DNA of 64,000 nucleotides, taken from Emticicia sp. BO119. Lineage in GTDB: Bacteria; Bacteroidota; Bacteroidia; Cytophagales; Spirosomataceae. The notes beneath the pieces are model-generated. The model saw only the letters and a list, made by a program, of their open reading frames with translations, was not told where the DNA came from and searched no databases. A program made the position numbers and the translations under genes. Where the stretch lies: positions 124,001 through 188,000 of the forward strand of contig NZ_JACETV010000006.1 of the NCBI RefSeq assembly GCF_013912375.1. The letters are read 5' to 3'. This document shows, piece by piece, positions 8,784 through 18,653 of this stretch (the first letter of the stretch is position 1; each line of letters begins with the position of its first letter).

Positions 8784-10169
8784 TTAAAAATTTGTCTGAT
8801 CATTATCTGCATTGGGTAATTGCACAGTTACTTTTGTGCCTTTGCTCAGTTCGCTCTGAATACTTATTTTACCTTTATGTAACTCTATAATTTTATTACA
8901 AACCGACAACCCAATACCAAAGCCCGATATATTAAGGGCATTTTTTGAGCGAAAGAAAGGCTCGAAAATTGTCGCTAAATCATCTTTGGGGATTCCTATT
9001 CCTTCGTCTTTAATAGTAACAATAGTATATGTTTTATTAAAGTCAATAATCACTTCTGCCTGTTGCATAGGTGAATACTTACAGGCATTGTCTATTAAAT
9101 TAATGAAAGTCGTTTTCAGTAAAGCTTCATTCCCGAAAACGATAATAGAACTTTCATCTTCCGGTTCCTGCGCGTATTTTACAGTAACTCTATACTCTGG
9201 TTTACTTAACCCCAGTTCATCTTGTGCCTGAAAAATAATATCATCAATTCGGACCTCTCCAAAATTGATTAGCGGAGATTTAAACGGGCGCACAATCTGT
9301 AATAAATCGTTTGAAAGATTTATCAGACGATTAATATCCTGACGGATATTCTGTAAAATGCCTTTATGTTGTTCAATGGAAAGATTTTCCTCAAGGCTAA
9401 TCTCTACTTCTGACTTTAAAGCGGCCAGAGGTGTACGCAGTTCGTGTGAGGCATGAGAAACAAAACTCTTTTGCAGCTCAAACGACTGCTCTAAACGAGC
9501 TAACATTTTGTTAAAAGCCGCTGCCAGTAAGCCTATCTCATTTTTACTTTCGTGGCCTTCAATCCGTTGTCTGAGGTTATTAGCTGTAATAGTACTTATT
9601 TTACTGATAAAAAGATTAACTGGCTTTAATGCCCCTCCGGCAAAGAAGACGCCTAATAAGATAGTAATCAGAATGCCTACTATTAGGCCTAAAATAAGAG
9701 TCTTTCTCAGGTTCTTTAGCTTACTTTTTCCGAATTTATCAAATGCAGAGGCTAATACTACAAAGTTTTGGTGATCTAAATTATAAACCAGGCCTAAAGA
9801 TTCATTTTCGCCGCTTGGAAACTCTAAATATTTAGCTTCCCGGACCCTGTCTAATAGCGCTGCATCGTAGTTAATTACTATTTCATCGATACTGCTATAT
9901 AATAGCTCATTTTTGTCAGAAAAGATCAGGACTTTCTCATCATGCAGAGCTGTAAGCGTGTTCTTATCAATAATTTTTAATAAAGCATTATCTATTTCAT
10001 CTACCTTAATAAAAAAAGAAGCCGTAGTGAGTGCCTTGTTTTTAAGGCGTTCCATAAACTCCTCCTCTCTATACATAGCCGATTGCTGATAGATAATCCA
10101 TGAAAACAACGACAATAAACTCGCAACAATTATCGAAAACTGAATCGCTATTTTGGTCTGGATTTTCAT
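8784..10169 (-). CDS. Sensor histidine kinase, HAMP type
   Basis: A 461-residue membrane sensor kinase. TM1 lies at about residues 10-28, a periplasmic sensor of about 120 residues follows, and TM2 lies at about 155-178. A HAMP linker (175-230) leads to the HisKA dimer domain with phospho-accepting His242 in SHASHELRTPLAALKSEV. The ATPase has N-box NLIDNACKYSP and G-boxes DEGIGIPKDD and GFGIGLSVCNKI. Its ATG overlaps the stop of the response-regulator gene by 4 bases, so the two are co-translated and are surely cognate partners. It resembles heavy-metal-type or ArlS-like kinases, but the signal is unknown. Confidence 0.93.
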   Translation of the reverse strand: MKIQTKIAIQFSIIVASLLSLFSWIIYQQSAMYREEEFMERLKNKALTTASFFIKVDEIDNALLKIIDKNTLTALHDEKVLIFSDKNELLYSSIDEIVINYDAALLDRVREAKYLEFPSGENESLGLVYNLDHQNFVVLASAFDKFGKSKLKNLRKTLILGLIVGILITILLGVFFAGGALKPVNLFISKISTITANNLRQRIEGHESKNEIGLLAAAFNKMLARLEQSFELQKSFVSHASHELRTPLAALKSEVEISLEENLSIEQHKGILQNIRQDINRLINLSNDLLQIVRPFKSPLINFGEVRIDDIIFQAQDELGLSKPEYRVTVKYAQEPEDESSIIVFGNEALLKTTFINLIDNACKYSPMQQAEVIIDFNKTYTIVTIKDEGIGIPKDDLATIFEPFFRSKNALNISGFGIGLSVCNKIIELHKGKISIQSELSKGTKVTVQLPNADNDQTNF

Positions 10170-10864
10170 GCACTTTCTCTGATCATATAACCTAAACCCG
10201 GGCGGGTATGAATCAGCTTAGGTTCAAAGCCTTTATCTATTTTCCGGCGTAGAATATTGATATATACTTCTATTACATTAGTACCTGTATCAAAATGAAT
10301 ATCCCATACGTTGGTGGCAATTTCAGGTTTAGAAATAATCCTGCCCTGATTTCTTACCAGAAATAGCAGAAAGTCATACTCACGAGCTGTCAGGCGTATC
10401 TCCTGCCCTGCCCTTTTTACTAATTTGCTATCAAGAAAAATCTCTAAATCGGCAATTCTGACAATATTTCCCAGGCTCTCTGGCTCAGGGTTATTGTGTC
10501 TTAATGCTACTAATACTCTATGATATAATTCCCTGAAATCAAACGGTTTTACTATATAGTCGTCTGCACCTGATTCAAACCCCTCTATCTTATCCTCTAT
10601 TTCGCTCATAGCTGTGAGCATCAGTATCGGCAAATTTGGTTTAAAAGACCTGATACTTTTGCATACTTCAAAGCCATTCATTTCAGGCAGGTTAATATCT
10701 AAGATAATCAGATCAAAGTCGATAGACTCTGCTCTTCTTAGCCCTAAAGTGCCATTATAAGCTACTTCTATTTCAAACCCTTTATTTGTTAATCCGCGTG
10801 TCAGTAACTGAGCAATTCTTTGATCGTCTTCAATTACTAAAATTTTTTTTGCCGACATTTCCAT
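10166..10864 (-). CDS. OmpR/PhoB-family response regulator
   Basis: A 232-residue transcription factor controlled by the kinase encoded just downstream. The receiver has the acidic pair at 13-14 (VIEDDQR), phospho-acceptor Asp56 in DLIILDINLPEMNG, and Lys in YIVKPFDFREL. The C-terminal winged-helix domain carries the recognition-helix region TNVIEVYINILRRKID and ends LIHTRPGLGYMIRES. Met3 could be the true start. The gene is first of the operon, and the 477-bp region upstream is shared with the divergent coiled-coil protein gene. Confidence 0.94.
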   Translation of the reverse strand: MEMSAKKILVIEDDQRIAQLLTRGLTNKGFEIEVAYNGTLGLRRAESIDFDLIILDINLPEMNGFEVCKSIRSFKPNLPILMLTAMSEIEDKIEGFESGADDYIVKPFDFRELYHRVLVALRHNNPEPESLGNIVRIADLEIFLDSKLVKRAGQEIRLTAREYDFLLFLVRNQGRIISKPEIATNVWDIHFDTGTNVIEVYINILRRKIDKGFEPKLIHTRPGLGYMIRESA

Positions 10865-11340
10865 TCACAATCTTTAAAAATTATCCAGTTTTTAGCCTAT
10901 ATAGCCCCGAGACTCTATTGATTAAAAGAGTTTTATGCTATAATCAATCATCAATTCAGGATATACGTTTACTCAAAGATACAAATCTAAAACCACTGAT
11001 TTTAACCATTTATCTTTTTTTAATTTATTTCTAAGCAAGAATTAAGGTACATTTCAAGGTCAGAAAAGATTTATGGTTTAAAATTGTATTATGGTCCAAC
11101 ACCTTTAGAGAGTCCTGACATATATCGCTAATAGTAATAATTAATCTCCAGAAAATAACCAAACAAATCAACAGAAGCAGTATTTTATTACACAAAAATT
11201 CATATTAGCCGAATAAATCACTGATTCATTAAAATATTCTTAATTTTTTACCTTACTACGTATATTTCTTTTTAAAATACCAAATCGAAACTAACTTTGC
11301 TTACTATAAGTTTTACAGCTTTCCTAAACTATCTATTTTA
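10865..11340. other. Intergenic region between divergent genes
   Basis: AT-rich and without a credible open frame. It contains the plus-strand minus-7 box at 11292-11299 and, on the minus strand, TATCTTTG at 10974-10981 which could drive the response regulator 110 nt away. I see no other structure. Confidence 0.4.
11292..11299 (+). promoter_or_regulatory. Minus-7 element (TAACTTTG)
   Basis: Perfect TAnnTTTG, 42 nt before the ATG at 11341. Confidence 0.5.
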
Positions 11341-12252
11341 ATGAACCAACAACCCACAGAACACCAGACCCGCACCTATGCGGCTGCTATCAGTATTTTA
11401 CTTTTGTTATCTTTGTTATGGGGCGGCTACCAATGGAGAATTGGAGGAACACTCAAAAAAGAGAATGAAGTATTGACCAAACGTACCGATTCTCTGAAAG
11501 TAGTAAGAGACAATCTTCAAAAAGATTTAGAAGGTATATCCTCACAATTAGAAGCAGCTACAGCTCAGAATCAAAGCCTTTCTGCTTCGCTTACGAGCAT
11601 CAATGAGAAATTAGCCGAAAAAGACAAGGTGCTGAATCGCCTGCAAAAAGACAATCAGTCGTTGAGTGTCTTACGAAAACAGGTAAATGAGTTGAAAAGC
11701 CTGAAAGAGTCTCTGAGCAATGAACTGGCCGGCATCAGACAGGAAAACGCTCGTTTAAGGGCTGATAATACTCGGCTTACGCAAGAAAACGAAGATTTAA
11801 GAAGATTAAATAATACTAAAAATGTTAATACTTTCCTGCCGAAAGAGGAAGAATCCTCTGCTTCGCTTTTAGGAGCTAATGCATTTCGTGTAGATGTCAT
11901 GAACCGGAAAGAAAAGCTGATAGTAAAAGGCCGCAGGGCAAGAGAAGTAGCTATTATGTTTGATTTGCCGGAAGGAGCAAAAGGCGGAGCCGATGAAATA
12001 GTATATTTAAGTATAAAAGATATTACACAAAAACCCTTAAAAGATTCAAAAGCCAGACAGGTGAATGTTGAAATAAAAGGAGTGATGAATCCGGTTACGG
12101 CTCATCTGACAAAAGCCGTAGATTTTACAAGAAATCCGCAAAGGGTTACTTTAAAATACAAATTAGATGAGAAATTGAAAACGGGCGTCTATGTGGCAGA
12201 ACTTTACACAGACAAATTGTTTATTGGTAAAGTTGAGTTCCGGTTAAGATAA
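11341..12252 (+). CDS. Coiled-coil membrane-anchored protein, paralogue of the gene at 34534
   Basis: A 303-residue protein of unknown function. One N-terminal transmembrane helix (residues about 14-28, AISILLLLSLLWGGY) is followed by a long predicted coiled coil (about 35-155, rich in Leu, Lys, Glu, Asn and Gln). A C-terminal globular beta domain of about 125 residues begins NAFRVDVMNRKEKLIV. The same architecture and the same C-terminal pattern (FRV, VDF-N-PQ, EKL-G-Y-A, G-VEF) appear in the protein at 34534-35499, so the two are paralogues. The topology suggests an inner-membrane anchor holding an elongated periplasmic rod. It is monocistronic with its own promoter and terminator. Confidence 0.8.
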   Translation: MNQQPTEHQTRTYAAAISILLLLSLLWGGYQWRIGGTLKKENEVLTKRTDSLKVVRDNLQKDLEGISSQLEAATAQNQSLSASLTSINEKLAEKDKVLNRLQKDNQSLSVLRKQVNELKSLKESLSNELAGIRQENARLRADNTRLTQENEDLRRLNNTKNVNTFLPKEEESSASLLGANAFRVDVMNRKEKLIVKGRRAREVAIMFDLPEGAKGGADEIVYLSIKDITQKPLKDSKARQVNVEIKGVMNPVTAHLTKAVDFTRNPQRVTLKYKLDEKLKTGVYVAELYTDKLFIGKVEFRLR

Positions 12253-12309
12253 CGCTCTGTCAATAGTATTTATCAGGCATCTTTTAGCTTTGGGATTTAT
12301 ATTGATTCA

Positions 12310-12346
12310 ATTGGTAAAGATTGTAATTATCTTTACCAATTTTTTT
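12310..12346 (+). terminator. Intrinsic terminator after the coiled-coil gene
   Basis: ATTGGTAAAGAT (12310-12321) pairs perfectly with ATCTTTACCAAT (12329-12340), loop of 7, followed by six T. Confidence 0.8.
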
Positions 12347-12353
12347 CAGGTTT

Positions 12354-13706
12354 CTACTTTGCATGGGTTAAAATTCTCGGAATCGGAATAATTTCTGTCT
12401 GACGGCCATCTATATACCGAAAGCCTTTTTCATCAAAAAAACCGTCTTCTTCCAACATAATTCTGATGGGCTTTTTCCACTCTGCCAAATCAACAGATAC
12501 ATTTAACTCTATCGAATACGCCGTATTAAAGTTCAGTGGATAATCACCACTGCCGATGGTCTTCCCCTGGTTATCCCACATACCAATAGTTGGCCCGGCA
12601 GCATGACCATGATTCCCGATAGGGTGTGTATAAATAGTACCTCGCAAACCATCTTTTTTCGATTGCTCCAGAGCTTTTGCCAGAATTTCATTACCCGTCA
12701 ACCCAGCCTTGAAATTATCAGTCAGATTGTTTTGTAACTGGTTACCCTGTTTAAATGCTTTTTTCAGATACTCAGGTATGTCTGTTTCAGCCGGTTTCAG
12801 AATATAAGCGTGTTGCTGCTGGTCTGTATTCAGGCGCAGATAGGTAATACCAAAATCACAGTGAAGTAAATCGCCCGGCATAATCACCTGTTTTTGTGGT
12901 CGTTTCGAAAAAGTACGCAGATGGTCAAAATTCTCAGGGTCAAAGCGTTGAATATCCACCGTCGGATGAAACCATGTATCTAACCCTAAGTCTGTTACTC
13001 TCTGACGCATCCACCATACTACATCGTCAGTAGTAGTAATACCCGGCTGAATCACTTTATCAGAAAAAGCTTCCTGAATAATATCATGCGAAATACGACA
13101 TATCTGCTGATAAATAATCATTTCCCGTTCGGTACGAGTCTCAAGCCAGTTGACTGCCAGATTAGATGCTGAAACTATTCTGCCTTGAAATTCAGCAGGC
13201 AATTTCTCCATCAATTCTTTCTGCTCTGTATAAGTCAGGCCATCGGCATGTGCATAATACTTCGAGAAGTTCAGGCCAATTTTTTTAGGATTCTTTTCTC
13301 TGATTACTTTTACCAGCGCGTCCCACTGATCAGGATTCGTGTTTAAATCCCATTCTCCTTTCAGTAAATTACCTACATCATAGCGTGCAATAGCCAGTCT
13401 CTCGACACCCTCTTTTGCTCCTTTATCAAAAAATACCATCATTGTCCGCCTCCTTGCCGAGAGCCAGACTGCAGGCAGCATAGTTTTCATCACAGGGTCT
13501 TCGTTGTATTCTCTCGAAATCAGCACCCACATATCCACCCCCTCTTTCCGCATCAGTTGGGGTAAAAGATTTGTCATTCTATCTTCCAGTATTTCATCAA
13601 TCACGGTCGCACGCTCCCGCTCAGACAAAATACGGGGAATAGGCACTTGAGAAAAAACAGGTGAAATGGCAAAGAAATAAAAGACAATGAATAAAATTCT
13701 TTTCAT
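12354..13706 (-). CDS. Secreted M24-family metallopeptidase (Xaa-Pro aminopeptidase-like)
   Basis: A 450-residue pita-bread-fold peptidase. The start at 13706 is chosen because it gives a signal peptide (MKRILFIVFYFFAISPVFSQ); the upstream in-frame Met at 13799 precedes it with a non-signal-like stretch. The M24 metal ligands can be placed: Asp in LLHCDFGITYLRL and LNTDQQ, His in HPIGNHGHAAGPTIG, Glu in YSIELNV and Glu in IMLEEDGFFDE. The N-terminal creatinase-like domain occupies about the first 200 residues. Family members remove N-terminal residues preceding proline from peptides. It is monocistronic, divergent from the TonB receptor gene. Confidence 0.88.
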   Translation of the reverse strand: MKRILFIVFYFFAISPVFSQVPIPRILSERERATVIDEILEDRMTNLLPQLMRKEGVDMWVLISREYNEDPVMKTMLPAVWLSARRRTMMVFFDKGAKEGVERLAIARYDVGNLLKGEWDLNTNPDQWDALVKVIREKNPKKIGLNFSKYYAHADGLTYTEQKELMEKLPAEFQGRIVSASNLAVNWLETRTEREMIIYQQICRISHDIIQEAFSDKVIQPGITTTDDVVWWMRQRVTDLGLDTWFHPTVDIQRFDPENFDHLRTFSKRPQKQVIMPGDLLHCDFGITYLRLNTDQQQHAYILKPAETDIPEYLKKAFKQGNQLQNNLTDNFKAGLTGNEILAKALEQSKKDGLRGTIYTHPIGNHGHAAGPTIGMWDNQGKTIGSGDYPLNFNTAYSIELNVSVDLAEWKKPIRIMLEEDGFFDEKGFRYIDGRQTEIIPIPRILTHAK

Positions 13707-13823
13707 GATGAAGACAGCTTGGTTTAGAAACCTAAAGATAAGCCTCCTCAACAAAAAAACATGAGTTGCCTGAACATTTTTATACAATTCTATGCACATT
13801 TCTACTAATTCATTTTATTTGAA

Positions 13824-13831
13824 TATATTTG
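13824..13831 (+). promoter_or_regulatory. Minus-7 element (TATATTTG) for the DUF4249/TonB locus
   Basis: Perfect TAnnTTTG 22 nt before the ATG at 13854. Confidence 0.5.
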
Positions 13832-13853
13832 TTTAAAACCTATCTATTACCCG

Positions 13854-16244
13854 ATGAAATTTAGTTTTACTGCAATTTTAACACTATTCTGTTTATCCAT
13901 ACTCTTTGCACAAAACAAAACTCAGGTTGTAAGAGGCAGCGTGATTGACCGCATTACCCGTCAACCCATTATCGGCGCATCTGTTCAGGTTACAGGTACA
14001 ACTCAAGGAGCTATTACTGATGCCTCAGGTCTTTTTTCTATTGCAAATGTTTCTATTGGGCGGCGTTCTGTCAAATGCAGTTCGGTCGGGTATGAAACTT
14101 ATTCCAGTGAAGAATTTATCCTCAACTCTGCCAAAGAAGTAGTGCTGACCGTTGAGTTGAGCGAAGCAACAGGCGATTTGCAGGAAGTGAAAATAACGGC
14201 TTCACAGAATACAAGCCGCCCTGTCAACGATCTGGCTTTTGTAAGTGCCAGGTCTTTTACTGTCGAAGAAACCGAACGTATTCCGGCATCGGTCAATGAC
14301 CCCGGTCGTATGGCACTGGCTTATCCTGGAGTAAAAGCAGGCAGAGATGAAAACGAAAATAAGATTGTAGTGCGAGGTAATTCTCCTTTTGGTATTCTAT
14401 GGCGATTAGAAGGCATTGATATACCGAATCCCAATCACTTTGCACAACCGGGGTCAGGTGGTGGTGGTATTACAGTTTTCAGTGCGCAATTATTAAGCCG
14501 CTCTGATTTTTTCACAGGCGGTATGCCTGCCGAATACGGCAATGCCATTGCCGGTGCATTTGATATCCGGTTCAGAGAAGGCAACCAGCAAAAAAGAGAA
14601 TACAGAACCAAAATTGGCTTACTGGGCCTTGATTTCTCAACCGAAGGCCCCATTGCCAAAGGGCGTTCGTCTTATTTGGTCAATTATCGCTACTCTACTT
14701 TAGGTTTATTGAGCCAGATGGGCTTTTATCTGGTGGGCGAACGAGTGTCTAACTTGTTTCAGGATTTATCTTTTAATATCGCTTTCCATAGCAAAGATGG
14801 CAAGAAAACCACCACCCTTTTTGGTTTAGGGGGGCTAAGCACAGAGCATTATTTCCCGGTCGAAAATCCCGAAGAACGTATATCAGGTAAAGCTGACAAT
14901 TGGGAAGACAGAGTCAGGCCTGCCAATATGGGTGCTATGGGGCTGACTCATACCAGCAATATCAACGAAAAATCTTCCCTCAAATATGTTGTATCCGTAA
15001 TTGGCAGTTCTATTAAACGTTTCTCTGATACACTTAGCTTAAAAGATGAGCGATTCAGGTATGATACACAAGCCTATAAAGAGTTTCGTCTGGCGGGTTC
15101 TATAGCTTATAATTACAAATTCAGCAATAAAACCCGTCTGAAAACGGGGGCTATTCTGAATTATATTGATTTCGATTTTTTTAAAGAGACTGTTGCCCGT
15201 AAATCTGTGAGCGATATCAACCAGTTAAATGCAGGCAGGCAGGTTTCTGTAAACGGTAGCGGCAGTACTCAAACCGCACAGGCTTATGCGCAGTTAGTAC
15301 AGAATTTAGGCAAAGGTCTGACCCTGAATGCCGGGTTTCATCTGATGCACCTCTTTCTGAACAATACCTCTTCTTTTGAACCCCGCCTGTCAATCCAGTA
15401 TCGTTCACCCAATGCCCATACTTTTAGTTTTGCTTATGGTCTGTACAGCCAGTTACTTCCTATGAGTGCCTATTTTTACACCCGAAAGGATACGGTAGCA
15501 GGTGTAGTCAGCGAATCGAAACCTAATAAGAATTTATCATTTCCGAAGTCAAATCATTTTATTCTTAGCTATAATTATGTAACACCGGGTCTCTGGAAAT
15601 TCTCGGCAGAGGCTTACTATCAGCTATTAAACAAAATTCCGGTAGAGCCTGCCTCGGGCTCTGCTTACTGGATGCTCAATTACGCCGATAATTTTCCTGA
15701 ATTTACCGTCATAAGCAAAGGTAGGGGCAGAAACTACGGTATTGATTTATCCGTCGAGCGATTCTTCTCAAAGAAATACTATTTAGTGATTACGGGATCT
15801 CTTTTCGATGCGAGGTATCAGACTGTAGATGGCAAGTGGTATAATTCAGCATTCAACGATAAATTCAGCACAGCACTCACCTTTGGCCGTGAATTTATAT
15901 TTAAAAACGGTTCTGTTTTTCAGGTCGGAGCAAGATCTATCTACAATGGTGGATTCAGATATACACCACTTGATCAGACAGCATCTGCCCAGGAAAAAAC
16001 GTATATTATGTTAAAGGGAGCTGATTACTCATTGCAGGCTCCGGCCTATTTCCGGATTGATGGCAGAATTTCATACCGCACCAATCGACGCAAATACGCT
16101 ACTGTAGTATCGTTAGACGTTCAGAACGCTACAAATAAAATTAACGTAACAAGTGTACAGTATAACAGTATCGAAAATCGTTTAGAACCTCGCCAGATAG
16201 GAAATGGCTTTGTGCCTGTCCTGAGTTTCCAGATAGATTTTTAA
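13854..16244 (+). CDS. TonB-dependent outer-membrane receptor with CarboxypepD-like N-domain
   Basis: A 796-residue outer-membrane transporter. A signal peptide (MKFSFTAILTLFCLSILFAQ) is followed by a carboxypeptidase-regulatory-like domain (about 22-110, VVRGSVIDRITRQPIIGASV). The plug comes next (about 120-250, NKIVVRGNSPFGILWRLEGI, PAEYGNAIAGAFDIRFR), then a beta-barrel ending in the aromatic-terminated strand VPVLSFQIDF. It imports a substrate using TonB energy. Downstream lie four DUF4249 lipoproteins and a second receptor on the same strand, so the whole block is probably one uptake locus. The plug is shorter than in SusC proteins and no SusD is present. The substrate is unknown. Confidence 0.92.
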   Translation: MKFSFTAILTLFCLSILFAQNKTQVVRGSVIDRITRQPIIGASVQVTGTTQGAITDASGLFSIANVSIGRRSVKCSSVGYETYSSEEFILNSAKEVVLTVELSEATGDLQEVKITASQNTSRPVNDLAFVSARSFTVEETERIPASVNDPGRMALAYPGVKAGRDENENKIVVRGNSPFGILWRLEGIDIPNPNHFAQPGSGGGGITVFSAQLLSRSDFFTGGMPAEYGNAIAGAFDIRFREGNQQKREYRTKIGLLGLDFSTEGPIAKGRSSYLVNYRYSTLGLLSQMGFYLVGERVSNLFQDLSFNIAFHSKDGKKTTTLFGLGGLSTEHYFPVENPEERISGKADNWEDRVRPANMGAMGLTHTSNINEKSSLKYVVSVIGSSIKRFSDTLSLKDERFRYDTQAYKEFRLAGSIAYNYKFSNKTRLKTGAILNYIDFDFFKETVARKSVSDINQLNAGRQVSVNGSGSTQTAQAYAQLVQNLGKGLTLNAGFHLMHLFLNNTSSFEPRLSIQYRSPNAHTFSFAYGLYSQLLPMSAYFYTRKDTVAGVVSESKPNKNLSFPKSNHFILSYNYVTPGLWKFSAEAYYQLLNKIPVEPASGSAYWMLNYADNFPEFTVISKGRGRNYGIDLSVERFFSKKYYLVITGSLFDARYQTVDGKWYNSAFNDKFSTALTFGREFIFKNGSVFQVGARSIYNGGFRYTPLDQTASAQEKTYIMLKGADYSLQAPAYFRIDGRISYRTNRRKYATVVSLDVQNATNKINVTSVQYNSIENRLEPRQIGNGFVPVLSFQIDF

Positions 16245-16270
16245 ACCAAAATATACAAAATCCGTTTTTC

Positions 16271-16290
16271 AACGCCATAATCAGGCGTTT
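16271..16290 (+). terminator. Weak hairpin after the first TonB receptor gene
   Basis: AACGCC and GGCGTT form a 6-bp stem with a 7-nt loop followed by a short T-rich stretch. It may attenuate transcription between the receptor and the DUF4249 genes. Confidence 0.3.
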
Positions 16291-16346
16291 CATCTATTAA
16301 ATACCCCCTTGGCACATTATTAATTTCTAATCTGTCTTTGAATATT

Positions 16347-16354
16347 TATATTTG
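16347..16354 (+). promoter_or_regulatory. Minus-7 element (TATATTTG) before the DUF4249 genes
   Basis: Perfect TAnnTTTG 38 nt before the ATG at 16393, so the lipoprotein genes may have their own promoter in addition to read-through from the receptor. Confidence 0.45.
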
Positions 16355-16392
16355 TCAGTATTACAATTTATTTAGTCTGTGTCTATTCTATT

Positions 16393-17448
16393 ATGTCTCT
16401 ATTCTCAAAAATATCGGTTATTACCCTTGTGCTTTTAACAGGTGCTTGTGTAACACCGTTTGAGCTGAATCTGTCCAGCACAACGAAACATCTGGTAGTT
16501 GAAGGCAATTTGACAGACATAGATACTGAACAAGTAATAAATATTCATGAAACTTACAATTTTAAAAAAGACACCTATAATGTTCCGACATTAAATCTGA
16601 AAGTTGAGCTTGTAGTAAATGGTTCTGAAATAATCAGTTCTACTGAAAAAGGCGGTGGTGATTATGTTTTTCCTTTTGGTTTCCGGATACACCCCGGTAC
16701 TACTTATAAACTGAGAATTAAGAAACCTGATGGCACTACTTATGAGTCGAGTGAAGAAAAAACTACACAGGTTCCTGTAATTGACCGGATTTTTGATGAA
16801 TTTGAAGTAAGAGGCATAAAAGATGAATTGGGAAAAATCCCCTCGAGAGATATACCCGCCAACTATATTTATTTAGATTTCAGGGATAATCCTGATGAAA
16901 AGGATTATTATATGTGGACCTGGAAACTGTGGGAAAGGCAGTACTATTGCTATACGTTGTATTATGACTTCCCCTGTAATAGCGAGTGTTGGGAAATATT
17001 TTATAGTAAAGACTTCAATGTTTTCAGCGATGTCTATTCTAATGGTAAAACTACTTATGGCAAATTGATTGGCAAAGTACCTTTTTACTCAACTAATGGT
17101 GCACTTCTTGAAATCAGCCAACAGGCGGTATCCGAACGGGTATATCGTTATTTTAAACTTGTAAGTGAGCAATCGCAAAATAGTGGTACACTGGTTGACA
17201 CCCCTCCTGCGGCCATTGTAGGGAATATAAGAAACATTAATGACCCTACCGAGCCAGTATCAGGGGTATTTTCGGTAGCAAGCACTGTAAAACAGAAATA
17301 TTGGTTAGATCGTCAAAATGGTTATGGCAAAGCTTCTCCGATAGGGCTTTACGGTCGTATGCCTCTAACAGCACCAAATTCCCAGACATATCCATGTATT
17401 AAAGGGTCTGGCCGTACACCAAGCAAACCGGAAGGTTGGGTAAATTGA
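16393..17448 (+). CDS. DUF4249 lipoprotein, copy 1
   Basis: A 351-residue outer-membrane-type lipoprotein with lipobox LLTGAC (Cys at about residue 19). It is the first of four tandem DUF4249 paralogues. Shared landmarks are HLVVEGNLTDIDTEQVINI, YMWTWKLWERQ, CNSECWEIFY, FNVFSDVYSNGK, a VDTPPAAIVGNI motif and a terminal KPEGWVN. DUF4249 proteins are usually encoded next to a TonB receptor and are thought to act as its surface partner, much as SusD does for SusC. This copy is shortest and lacks the CxxC-type pair found in the WERQ segment of the other three. Confidence 0.88.
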   Translation: MSLFSKISVITLVLLTGACVTPFELNLSSTTKHLVVEGNLTDIDTEQVINIHETYNFKKDTYNVPTLNLKVELVVNGSEIISSTEKGGGDYVFPFGFRIHPGTTYKLRIKKPDGTTYESSEEKTTQVPVIDRIFDEFEVRGIKDELGKIPSRDIPANYIYLDFRDNPDEKDYYMWTWKLWERQYYCYTLYYDFPCNSECWEIFYSKDFNVFSDVYSNGKTTYGKLIGKVPFYSTNGALLEISQQAVSERVYRYFKLVSEQSQNSGTLVDTPPAAIVGNIRNINDPTEPVSGVFSVASTVKQKYWLDRQNGYGKASPIGLYGRMPLTAPNSQTYPCIKGSGRTPSKPEGWVN

Positions 17449-17483
17449 ATCATACAACTATAGATAAAATTTCCATCTGACTA

Positions 17484-18626
17484 ATGAGTACAAAAACAAA
17501 GTGGTTCATTATAATAATAGGTTTGTGGATATGCTCTTGCATTGAACCTTTTGAGATAACTTTTCCACAAGGTAAAAAAATACTGACTGTGGATGCTACT
17601 ATTACTGATACGGCAGAGGAGCAAACCTTCAGTATTACGGAGTCTGAAAACCGGAATAGCGTTGTTTACTCTTTTCCTGTAAGGCAAGCCAAAGTTGAAG
17701 TATTAGTTAATAAAACAGAAAGGGTATTATTGATAGAAAAAACACCTGGTATTTATGCACTTCCGGGTTCGTTCAGAGTAAAAGTAGGCAATAGTTATCA
17801 GCTTGTTTTTGAAAAAGCAGACGGAACAAAGTACCAATCAGGAGAAGAAGTAATGACCAGCGTACCTGAAATTGACAGGGTTTATGACGAATTCCGTATG
17901 CAAGGGCAGGAAACACAAATAGGTTATGATCCTGCATCATATATTTATTTAGATACAACAGACCCTGCCAATGAAAAAAACAATTATGTATGGACATGGC
18001 GGCTATGGGAAAAACAGATTATCTGTAAATCTTGCTTCGGTAGCAGATTTTATACCGACCCACTTCCCGCAGGAAAGTGCCTCATTGAAGAAAAATATAA
18101 AGATGTTCCCTACTTTGATTACGCCTGCGATAGCAAATGCTGGGAAATATTTTATAATACAACTATTAATGTATTCAGTGACGTATTTAGTAACGGAAAA
18201 CCCATTATAGGCAGATTAATAGCTAAAATACCTTATTATTCAAAAGAAGGTGCTTTACTTGAAATCAAACAGCAGTCTGTTAGTGCAGAAGCCTACAGGT
18301 ACTTAAGACTTTTAGTAGACCAGGCGCAGAATACAGGAAGTTTAGTGGATACCCCTCCGGCGGCAGTAATTGGTAATATTAAAAATGTAGTAAAACCTGA
18401 AGAAGAAATTGCCGGATTTTTCATGGTCTCTGGTGTACGGACAATCAGATACTGGTTAAGCCGTGAGAATGCCAGAGCAACTAAGGCTGTTCCGACAGGT
18501 ATCATCGGACACCAGATTTATTATGAACCTAACTCCGAACCACCCGAACCACCAAGACCGCCTATGGCTCCATGCATACCCGGTAAGTACCGGACAAATG
18601 TAAGGCCGGAAGCCTGGATTGATTAA
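17484..18626 (+). CDS. DUF4249 lipoprotein, copy 2
   Basis: A 380-residue lipoprotein (signal MSTKTKWFIIIIGLWICSC, lipid-modified Cys at about 19). It shares with copy 1 the TWRLWEKQ, CWEIFYNTTINVFSDVFSNG and VDTPPAAVIGNIKN blocks, and with copies 3 and 4 a Cys pair after the WEKQ segment (ICKSCFGSRFY). It ends with a Pro-rich stretch and RPEAWID. It lies 35 nt after copy 1 and is almost contiguous with copy 3. Surface partner of a TonB receptor by family context; substrate unknown. Confidence 0.88.
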   Translation: MSTKTKWFIIIIGLWICSCIEPFEITFPQGKKILTVDATITDTAEEQTFSITESENRNSVVYSFPVRQAKVEVLVNKTERVLLIEKTPGIYALPGSFRVKVGNSYQLVFEKADGTKYQSGEEVMTSVPEIDRVYDEFRMQGQETQIGYDPASYIYLDTTDPANEKNNYVWTWRLWEKQIICKSCFGSRFYTDPLPAGKCLIEEKYKDVPYFDYACDSKCWEIFYNTTINVFSDVFSNGKPIIGRLIAKIPYYSKEGALLEIKQQSVSAEAYRYLRLLVDQAQNTGSLVDTPPAAVIGNIKNVVKPEEEIAGFFMVSGVRTIRYWLSRENARATKAVPTGIIGHQIYYEPNSEPPEPPRPPMAPCIPGKYRTNVRPEAWID

Positions 18627-18653
18627 TTGATTAAACCAATTAAAATTAATAAA

